This document shows positions 56,501-64,000 of a stretch of 64,000 nt of DNA, in pieces. This DNA comes from Pristionchus mayeri. Taxonomy: Eukaryota; Nematoda; Chromadorea; Rhabditida; Neodiplogasteridae. The stretch's first letter is position 1. Every line of letters begins with the position of its first letter. The stretch spans positions 27,160,901 to 27,224,900 of the forward strand of contig BTRK01000006.1 in the NCBI GenBank assembly GCA_036245805.1, read 5' to 3'. Made by a program: the position numbers and the translations under genes. The notes under the pieces were generated by a model. That model worked only from the letters and a program-made list of their open reading frames with translations, was not told the origin of the DNA and searched no databases.

Positions 56501-59500
56501 TGTATCGGAATACTGCAGGCTCAAGCTGAGTTCGCTGATGGCCAGTTGTTTTAGATGTGTGTGTGGTGCAGTATATACAGTATAGATGACATCACTCATA
56601 CTTTATCGTACTCGACTTGAGCACTAAGGAGTGGGTCAAGGGGCCACGTGGGGTCAACGTGGGACTGGCCGGGGACTGGCCAGGTTTGCCCCCCAGGAGA
56701 GGGATCTTCGACATTATATACTCATTCTTGGACGACCGGTAGATGCAGATTGAGAGTGAGAGAGCGAAGTGACTGAAGAGAGTGGGGGAAGAGAATGGTC
56801 GGGATTAGAGAGGGGATTTGCAAAGAGATTGTTTATTGAGTGAGAGGGTTCAGATTAGACCAGAATGTAGTTTGGTCTACCGTATTTAGTGGAATACTCA
56901 TTTCCACTATAACTAAAGTAATGTTAATACATCCCTCATAACAGTTCAAAGAAAAAGGGCCTCTGAAAAGGAGATTTCGCCTGAGGAATCGAACAAATTG
57001 CTCAAAACTGTACCCGAGGTAAAAATAGGCGCAGAGACCTGCATTTATGGTTAGAAATGTAGAGGATGATGAGCTAAACATTTCATCTGTTGAAAGTGAG
57101 TCTCTATCTTCTCTTTGAAGCGCGCTACAGAGCCTAGAAGTTGGCAGAAACGACGGTGGAGGCTCTACGCCTATTTTTACCTCGGGTACAGTTTTGAGCA
57201 ATTTGTTCGATTCCTCAGGCGAAATATCCTCTTTTCAGAGGCCCTTTTTCTTTGAACTGTTTTGAGGGATGTATTAACATTACTTTAAACCTATTCAGTG
57301 TATTGGAACCCATCCCAAAAGTTGAGGTGGGTCAAAATATCGATTTTTGAATTTGAGGTCATACCGTAATCTATGACCAACGGAAGTGGTATAACTGTTG
57401 GGGAAACACATCTAAATGATGTTTTGGAGGTTTTTGGATGATTTTGAGCCTAAATGAGAGCAACTGAAGATGTGTAAATGCTCTTGTCCGGAACTCATTT
57501 TCAGGTCGCCGCACAAAAGTGAGCGCCGTTTTTTGTCCCCACCCCTATTTTCCTATTTTTTTGCGAAAAGTGACGCACATGTATGCTCTACAACTTAAGC
57601 ATGATAACTCACAAAGTTCTTCCGATTTCCAAAGACACGAAAGCTTTTTACACCCGACCACCCCGCACCAGGGATAGATCCGGGAATGATGACCTCAACA
57701 TAAAAGTTGTAGTGCATGATGGTAGCTTTAGTTGGAAAAAAAACGAACGGCCTTCTATCTTTATTTTAAAGGGAATTATGATCATTTAAGTGAGCGCGAT
57801 TTGATTGTCGAAAAGTGAAGGTACCAACTTTGGCCTTCTGAATCACGACGATGACGACCGATATCAAAATTCTGACACCGCAGTTTGAAAGAGCATCATC
57901 TGAAGTACTTAAAACCAAAGTTATAGCGAGATCGGACAAACATGAGTCCTACCGCCGCTAATCCCCTCAAATGGTCGATTCTCTCGCGATTCGCCTCATA
58001 AAGAGAAGGGAGACGACTCCTTTTCCATGCCATTTTCCCCACATCCCTTTGGGAGCAATGGCCTACGGCATCCATTTTCCAAAGGGTCCGGTGAAAGAAA
58101 TATGGTCTATCGAGACCTCCAGAGTAGCGGTTTTTGCACTTCTACCCTCTTTCTTTGAACATGCCGTTGCGAAAAAATTACCCTTTTCCCGATCATTTAA
58201 AAAATTAGAAAGAGTTGCTACAAATAGAAAAAAACAGTGTTTATACAGTATTTCAAAACCAACTGAATAGGTTGCCTGAATTTCTGTATCTTTAATTTTT
58301 AAAAATCACAATAATAATACTCTTTAACTTTCTTACCATTATCTCTCTCTCTCTTTTTGTACTCGCGTTTCTACCTGAACCGCATAAATATTATTATTAT
58401 AAAAAGTTACTGCAGGAACATGTCGCAAATCTATATTGGCCAATTTTAGCGGACCATTTTCTCTTGTGTGTTAATGAAAAATTACCGTGACTCCTCCTCG
58501 TCTCAGTACCGTAATTCCCTTACAAGGAACAGGGTGTTTGTTTATTGTTATCGAAGTTTAAGGCTATTTTAAAAATCTAAACAAAAACCAGGTTTCTGTA
58601 CTTGTACTGCGCTAACGGAGTATCATTTTTAAAACTATATTGTAAAAGTACTAATTCAAGGATCAATTTTGATGTATTCACTATGCTGCGGAGAATTTTG
58701 TAAATGGTTGTTAGAACAAAATCCTCACCAGTTTCGAACTGAATTGCGCGACATAAGCAGTGGCGAAGGCGTGGGAACGGTTCAGTCGTCCCTTCAGTTC
58801 GTGATCAAGCTCGTTGAAGTGACGAACACGATATCTGAGAGGAGAATGTCATAGAATGAATGAGACGTCACCTAGTCTATTCCCCCCTCTTCGCTTTACC
58901 TTCCGAAGTTAGTATACGACCGGTTTCCGAGTGCTCCCGCATCTCTTTTCGTAAGATCAGCAGCAGTGAAGAGATAATAGAGACATTGGTAGAGGAAGAT
59001 TAGAGGCGAGAAGATGAGACTCACCAGACCGAGATATGTGGACTGAAAATATATGGATCGATGGAGAAATATCAAATTTCACGCTAGGACTGACATAGGC
59101 ATCGACCGTAATATAGAATGGGCTCACCACTTTTTCCATATTTTCGGCCATTTCCTCAATCCTGTGTCTGTCTCTGAATTCATCCTGTAGAGTATACGAT
59201 CCCTTGAAAGGCGAGCAGAATCCGAGGAAAAACATCCATTCCAAGTTCTTCTTCAATTGTTCAGGTAAAAATTTCAATTCTCCCACAAAGGGAATTGAGA
59301 TGAGCGGAGGGAGAATTTCCTGCAACATTAAAACAATAATATTAATACAACGGGAACTCCGACGTCGATTAATGCTATCCGTTTTCTCACCTGATTCACC
59401 ATGGCGACAGTGTAGTTCTTGAAACGAAGTATACGATGGTAGATATGGATAGAAGATATAGATGAATCGTGAACGAGCAATTGGATTCGGCCTTGTGCCT

Positions 59501-61294
59501 AATCGTAAAATATTAACGTGATGTCACTATTTACTGCCGAGAATATTTTCTCTTAAATCTATTCGACAAGTCCATTTTGGTTAGCAAATACTATATTCGT
59601 GGCCAATAAAATATTGAAAGATGTTACCGGGACATATTCAATTCAATCGCGCAAAACCAAAAAAAACTTACGTTACAAACAGCTTTGACGACTGCTTCCC
59701 ACGTGAGATTCGAAAGATCCGCATCATCAATACGAAGAGCTCTGTTGTAAAAGAGCTGAAAAGGGGAACTCACACAATCGCTCAATGTAATCAAATTTGT
59801 GTACCTGAATTTCAGTCAATTTCAGCAGGAGTACGCCAGTTCTGATGACACGGAAGAGCCTGAACGCTATGAAGTTGATGCATAAAACAAACACAACAGA
59901 TGATGGAGAGACAGACAACTAATAATTATCGACCATATATTTTTAAATCGAAATAACTAATATTTTGAGACAATTGAAATTAAAAATTACTGACCAATAG
60001 ATGAGAGCTACTAGAATGCATGCTACGACTAAGGGTTGAAGATGAGAGGCACAATTGGCATCAATAGAATCCTGAAAATTTGATTCACTAATCGTTAAAA
60101 AAGTAAAAATATCAAAGATAACGCACTCCTATATATCGCTTTGTAGTGAGACGATCCGTGCTATTGATAGCCTTGTTGTTGAAGAGAATTTCGTAGTCAA
60201 TGCACTCAAATCCATGTTTATATGAACGATAATAAACTTTTAACGATGAATCCAATAACACTCACTAAATGGAAGCAAAAGAAGTAAGAAAGTTACCTGT
60301 AGGAAGAATGTTGATACCACGACGATGAAGACGAACTGGCCGAGAGAGAGTATTTCATGCCAGAAAATACACTTGTATCCTCCTCCTTGGTGGTATTCAT
60401 ATATACGTCGGAAGAACTGCAACAAAATAACATACACAATAAATAAAGGAAGGACACTAAAAATGAATGTCTCACATCGTCCAGATCAGTGATGTGATCC
60501 CAGTTTGTTCTGTCTTCGGAAGAAGAAGCAGTCAATAGAGGCCCGCTATGCTCTTCCATATCGATGCGGGTATCAGGTCGGAAGGAGACAGAACTCCTTT
60601 CTTCAATTCTAAAGGAAACAACGCTTTAACACTTTAAGCCCCTCACTACCGAAACATAGGCTGAAACCTTAACCTCAGGCGGCCCAAACCTTAATTGCTC
60701 CAGCGCGTCTATTTGTTCAGCGCTGGAGCCAAGCCTGAGTCCAAAGCCGTAAAACCTAAACCGAAAGCACAAAATAAATGATTGAATGGTACTTAGGCTC
60801 GGGCATAAAAGTGCTTAGGCGCTAAGGCTAAGTTTAAATCTAAGGCTATGATTTTAGTACACAAGTTTAGGGTTTACGATTTGTTTTAGTGATTATGGTT
60901 TAGGGTTTACGGCTTAGGACTCAAACTTAGGCTTAGTCTAAGGTTTCAGGCTTCGGTAGTGATGGGCTTGAAGACTTCTGGTAATTTTTCCCACGTCTTA
61001 CATTTATAATTAATTACGATACAATAGAGAAACAGGTGCTTACGAATCAACTAAACAGTGCACTGGAATACCATTCATCGCAAGTGAGGACTTACAAGGG
61101 CGCAGATTCGGGGCCGGCGTTGTAGTTGCGATTATAGAATGGGCCTTGACCTCCCGTTTCCCGTAAATCGGGCTCATCATATTCCCCATCAATTGGCTGA
61201 AAGAATTAAGAACAAAATTCAATAATGAAATTGAAGATTATCATTTCGATGGGATACCGACCTGATAGTGTTGCCGAATCCGAGAACTGAACAT
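47518..61294 (-). CDS. atg-9: Autophagy protein 9 (ATG9 lipid scramblase)
   Basis: The first exons, 61262-61294 (MFSSRIRQHYQ) and 61096-61196 (PIDGEYDEPDLRET), join in phase to an exon near 60484-60609 ending NWDHITDLDD. The ATG9 core then follows in order: FFRRIYEYHQGGGYKCIFWH, LALRIDDADLSNLTWEAV-type segments, IYHRILRFKNYTVAMVN, LKFLPEQLKKNLEWMFFLGF, DRHRIEEMAENMEK, RDAGALGNRSYTNFG, RHFNELDHELKGRLNRS (58729 area), then across a 7.2-kb intron KISFMAAAIFVILTGLSVW DEDVLQ, CRSIIPDENLVYQPE, YVPEHWKGNAHDIR, LLEEIFSPFITPFVLFF, VEGLGDVCSFALLDVAKHGDP, MSCIQFAIRHPDWKPP and the tail ending EDDMPPRDFPL (stop 47518-47520). ATG9 vesicles seed the phagophore and the protein moves lipids between leaflets. 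Four large elements sit in its introns. Confidence 0.92.
48151..49387. repeat. Foldback element family C, copy 2 (uninterrupted)
   Basis: The 1237-bp palindrome runs from TATCAGAGGTCTTCTGAGAG at 48151 (one base offset possible) to its complement at 49387, flanked by TA. Arms meet at about 48770-48850. It lies in an atg-9 intron between the exons at about 47990-48130 and 49400-49470. Confidence 0.8.
49793..50792. repeat. Foldback element family B, copy 3
   Basis: The ends ATCACGCCTCCCACGAGAGA and TCTCGTGAAAGGCGTGATAT bound arms of about 430 bases with a small centre near 50230-50295. The internal words GCACCTTGAGG and CGAGCTCTATCGACC-type blocks match the copy at 7023. It lies in an atg-9 intron. 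Confidence 0.74.
52347..52717 (-). mobile_element. LTR of a retrotransposon (3' LTR in element orientation)
   Basis: A direct repeat of 371 bases, matching 56544-56914 with no difference seen. On the plus strand it starts AGTTGTTTTAG and ends CACTATAACT. The target duplication AAAGT precedes it (52342-52346). On the minus strand a purine-rich stretch (AAGGGTTGGGGAGG, 52718-52731) lies just before it, the position expected of a polypurine tract. Confidence 0.9.
52718..56543 (-). mobile_element. Interior of a Ty3/gypsy-like LTR retrotransposon, coding capacity broken
   Basis: About 3.8 kb between identical LTRs. A minus-strand frame at 54534-54764 reads MDLKEASILQREKCDEV then INHRGLLRYERLPIGLASAP with AHFPKSMEVL, matching the Ty3/gypsy reverse transcriptase segment in which TH/NHRGL..RLPFGL.SAPA.FQ precedes the catalytic YLDD box. 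The catalytic box itself is not seen. No frame exceeds about 110 codons, so the element is inactive or non-autonomous. Confidence 0.75.
56544..56914 (-). mobile_element. LTR of a retrotransposon (5' LTR in element orientation)
   Basis: The 371-base partner of 52347-52717. It is followed by AAAGT (56915-56919), completing a 5-bp target duplication. The minus-strand ends AGTTAT and AACT resemble gypsy-group LTR termini. Confidence 0.9.
60636..60970. repeat. Palindromic MITE rich in TTAGGC-like words
   Basis: The ends AAGCCCCTCACTACCGAAAC and the complement near 60970 pair with a few mismatches. Inside are TTAGGC at about 60794, 60810 and 60928 and related TTTAGGG words. It lies in an atg-9 intron (60610-61095). 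Confidence 0.6.
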
Positions 61295-61519
61295 CCGGTG
61301 CAATCTGTATGATTTACTAGAAGAGTGAGAAAAGGAAAAAGGCAAATAATTTTCAATATTGAGCAATACACTAAAATTATTGAAAAAAATCAGCTGATTT
61401 TCATGGTGCGACACACCATCGTTTACTCCCGTCAGGCTCGGAGCAATGTATTCCTCATTTTTTCTTTATTATTTAATTATGTCTATTTTCGCCATCCATA
61501 ATTCCTATATTTATCTCAG
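61295..61519. promoter_or_regulatory. Compact bidirectional promoter atg-9 / mrpl-39
   Basis: Only 225 bases separate the two divergent start codons. AT-rich sequence with the small inverted word GGTGCGACACACC. No TATA box is evident. Shared control is inferred from spacing. Confidence 0.5.
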
Positions 61520-62821
61520 ATGAAGGTGCTACCAGTAGCAGTAAATATTGTAGCCAGAAATTTGTTGATCCGAGGTAGTACGACGCACGCCTTACAATTG
61601 AGAACTGTTGCAGCAGGTTTGATGCTTCACTTTAACCATATTAGATTTGTTTTCAGCCTCTGCTAATGATGCACAGCGAACTGAATCCGAGACGTTCACT
61701 GTACTGGGTAATACAATGAAAGGAAGAAAACTGGAGAAGATCGTCATTAATGTGAACATGAAAGATGGAGGCACGAGAACTCTCCTAATGAACAAAGGCA
61801 TTTCTACTCCCTACCACTGCGCTCTTCGTGAGATATCCTTATGCTTACGCTGTTTTTTTCTATCCTATTTTATTCTATTAATTTTCAGATATCAACAAGG
61901 GCCTTGCTGATTCAAGTGCTCTTTGCAGAGTTCGCAGCAAGGACGGTTCTGGAAAAGAAGAGGTTTCACATACTGATAACTTTGGTAGTACGCATACTTT
62001 AGACGTCATCAATGCATCTGCCTTTGAGTGATGCGTGTAGCATCGATTTCATCTCTCTCCAAAACAAAGAGTTCGCTAACGATGTCAACGAGGTGGGGTT
62101 TGGGTTACGGTATACATAGCGCAATGATTACTACAGGCGTATTGGAGATCATGTTCTGTGCTTCTGGGGAGTCTTTTAGCTACTTCCTTCACTGAACCAG
62201 TTCAACCTGCCGGAGTAGTCGCAAAAACATGTGAGGCAATGCAACTAAATTGAGATCATAGACAATTCCTCTGTCAGATACCGATGGCTACTTTGCTTAT
62301 GATATCAATAGTAAATGCCTGGATAGCTGGAATCCCACATCGGTAGATCGCAATATTAAATAATAAATGAAAACATCCTCACCAGAAAGACTTCTCATCT
62401 CTCGCCCTTTCCCTTTACGATAGGATGATAGAGAAGAATCTTCCATTCGAAACTCTCAACGTAGATTCGGATGAAGCACAGCAGTTTGCCCTCGGATCGA
62501 GGTTACACAAAAATATCAATCGGTCAGTTACCGTATCCATTTAGATACTTACGCGAAGGCAAATCGCTTCTGTGTCGAATTGGCGATCACGTGGAAGCAG
62601 TAGATGGACCAGTTATCTCCCATGCTGGCCAAATAGGAAGATTTGCCATTCTCAAGGTAAGAAAATAATCCTACTTAAGCTTCAACTTCTTCTAGGCTTC
62701 GAAACAATCACTTGGAGTGTGGAGATTCTCCGGCGTTTCGCTACCGAAGTCTCAATCAGTTTCTTCATTCGATTGGGAAATTATTACCGAGCACTCTCGC
62801 AAGGTGACTTCGAACAAGTAA
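61520..62821 (+). CDS. mrpl-39: Mitochondrial ribosomal protein L39
   Basis: Nine exons close perfectly in phase: 61520-61616, 61657-61827, 61889-61962, 62003-62092, 62137-62230, 62278-62342, 62386-62522, 62545-62656 and 62696-62821, giving 321 residues (human MRPL39 is about 338). The start MKVLPVAVNIVARNLLIRG is an Arg-containing mitochondrial leader. Conserved blocks are MNKGISTPYHCA (threonyl-tRNA synthetase TGS-like fold), NEAYWRSCSVLLGSLL, GYFAYDINSK, LPFETLNVDSDEA, RIGDHVEAVDGPVI and WRFSGVSLPKS. It is a structural protein of the mitoribosome large subunit. Introns are 22-60 bases; that after exon 7 is 22 bases. The divergent neighbour is atg-9. Confidence 0.94.
62523..62544 (+). other. 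22-nt intron in mrpl-39
   Basis: GTCAGTTACCGTATCCATTT followed by AG separates ...KNIN and (R)YLREGKSLL. Unspliced, the upstream frame terminates at the TAG that forms the acceptor. Phase and family alignment both require its removal. Confidence 0.85.
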
Positions 62822-63046
62822 TTTCATTCTAATCATTTCTTCGTTTAGATCGCCCCTTGATCTCACTCGTCATGTGTAGTAGTTGTTTTGTTTATAAAAT
62901 TGATCTTTTATTAAACACATGTTCATTGTCATCATTAATATTACAGTTGATTGGATGAATATTACTGGAATAATTTCCCTATCGAAATTGTAGGGGATAG
63001 GCGGGTGTGAACCGGCCTAGTCACATGTTCTCGAAATCATCAGTCA
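62822..63046. other. Convergent intergenic spacer
   Basis: About 225 bases holding the 3' UTRs of mrpl-39 and the membrane-protein gene. AATAAA-like word not obvious; ATTAAA occurs near 62912. Confidence 0.4.
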
Positions 63047-63565
63047 TCAACTTTTTCCTTGGGAGTCCATCATCTCCACCCAATTGGCCAATCTTGCGGC
63101 GTCTCCAATTAATCCATTAATCAATCGATTACCTAGTCTATCATACCTGAGACGGGTGGCGAGAGTGCGCACAATGATGAGAATGATGAGCATGAAGAGG
63201 CCGATGAGCATTCCAACCGTGATGTAGACGACGACACTCGTGTGTTCCTCCTCAAATGACGTGACTGGCATTGACCATGACTAGACTAGCACTCACTCTC
63301 CACTCTCCTACAAGATCTCTCAACTCGGCCATCTCGTGTTCCTTCTCATCTAACCATGGCTTCCAGTACTCTTCACTCGTTACTCTCTGGAATGAATATA
63401 AGAGGGAGGATCATACATGGCGTCTCTCACCTGAAGGACAGTAGCCAGACTGGCGTCGGAATTGATGGATGTCTCATTCGAAGAGAGGGGATCGAAGGAA
63501 GTCCCAGTCGAGATTGAACGACAAGAGATCAGAGGGATAGCGAGGAGAGACACGATGAAATACAT
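63047..63565 (-). CDS. Small single-pass membrane protein, unknown function
   Basis: Start chosen at 63565 because it opens a signal peptide (MYFIVSLLAIPLISC); an in-frame Met at 63658 would hide it. Exons: about 63430-63565, about 63300-63388 (RVTSEEYWKPWLDEKEHEM, AELRDLV) and 63047 to about 63262. The last encodes TSFEEEHTSVVVY, a membrane span (ITVGMLIGLFMLIILIIV) and a basic tail RTLATRLRYDRLGN, ending MMDSQGKS. The layout is type I: short lumenal or extracellular domain, one span, about 45 cytosolic residues. I do not recognise the family. The donor of the middle exon is uncertain. Confidence 0.6.
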
Positions 63566-63658
63566 TGGGAGAAACTGATTTAAACGGAGGGGAGTAGGCC
63601 TTGTGAGGTGGAAGGAGCGGGAGAGCGCGAGTTTTGACCTACCCTTCCGATGCAGCAC

Positions 63659-64000
63659 ATCGATAGATAAATATCTTATCTGGAATTGTATCTGGAATTA
63701 GTTATTTTTCTCAGGGTCTCAATTTCATTTGAATTAAACTCATTCTCTACTTTTGAAGATATTTTCAAATTTTTGTTATTTTAAATCAAAATTAAAAAGG
63801 GAAAAATATTTAAAAATGTGCGTGAGTGTTGTTCAAACATAATATACTGTAGAAAACGCCTATTCACGTACTACTGTGTTTATCGAAATTCGTAAGAAAC
63901 GTCATTTTTTTGAAAATAATCAAAGCTTTGTGATTAGTCTGCTTGCCAAGTTGGCGATCTCTATTCAAGACTTTTTCGTATTAGTAAGTTTTAAGCGTAT
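63659..64000. other. Right edge, AT-rich
   Basis: AT-rich with no open frame or repeat pair that I can see. Probably promoter/intergenic sequence upstream of the membrane-protein gene. Confidence 0.4.

Larger units (their letters stand above)
51642..57997. repeat. Foldback element family A, copy 2, split by an LTR retrotransposon
   Basis: The left terminus GAGGCGAATCGCGAGAGAAT (51642) pairs with the complement at 57973-57997. The left arm is 51642-52346; the right arm is about 57290-57997; the centre (56920-57290) is the small palindrome also seen in copy 1. Removing the retrotransposon leaves about 1.78 kb. It fills the 7.2-kb atg-9 intron. Confidence 0.82.

Noticed and set aside
60640..60970. 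Possible telomere or chromosome-end sequence
   Set aside because: The TTAGGC words are few and scattered, the block is palindromic, and genes continue on both sides.

Overview
The window is nuclear DNA of a nematode, most likely a free-living rhabditid or diplogastrid; the species is not identified. The evidence is many short introns (one of only 22 nt), an ortholog of the two-DM-domain regulator MAB-3, a PAN/ZP apical-matrix protein, and an otherwise conserved animal gene set. Gene calls rest on exon-by-exon translation, reading-frame phase and remembered family features, not on database searches. A 500-base run of N at 17242-17741 shows that it is a scaffold.

Layout, left to right. (1) 1-14946, minus: syntaxin-5 (Golgi/ER SNARE). 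It starts at 14946; its last visible exon is at 458-600 and its membrane anchor lies off the left edge. An 8.1-kb intron and a 2.97-kb intron hold several foldback (palindromic) elements nested inside each other. (2) 15560-19599, plus: two tandem MCFD2-like EF-hand secretory proteins, separated by the gap and a duplicated copy of the first gene's last exon. (3) 20264-21904, minus: UVSSA-like transcription-coupled repair factor. (4) 22504-23500, plus: secreted Cys-rich protein. (5) 24618-26374, minus: mab-3-like gene with two DM domains. (6) 28840-32577, minus: PAN/Apple plus ZP plus transmembrane matrix protein, with a tRNA-Lys-like sequence in an intron. (7) 33745-36992, plus: CRAL-TRIO plus GOLD lipid-binding protein, interrupted by a 1.5-kb C/T-rich minisatellite intron. 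(8) 37117-46995, minus: RRP36 ribosome-biogenesis protein, whose introns carry a 4-kb palindrome with a mariner inside it, further palindromes, and a hAT-type MITE inside a second MITE. (9) 47518-61294, minus: ATG9 autophagy scramblase, whose 7.2-kb intron holds a foldback element split by a complete LTR retrotransposon with identical LTRs. (10) 61520-62821, plus: mitochondrial ribosomal protein L39, divergent from atg-9. (11) 63047-63565, minus: small single-pass membrane protein.

The genes do not form one pathway. Several act in membrane traffic (syntaxin-5, MCFD2 cargo adaptor, CRAL-TRIO/GOLD, ATG9). The most distinctive property of the window is repeat architecture: large inverted-repeat elements of several recurring families, almost all in introns, repeatedly nested, several with clear target-site duplications. 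A second recurring feature is single-base frame discontinuities inside otherwise convincing coding exons, at least one beside a homopolymer, which suggests residual indels in the assembly.
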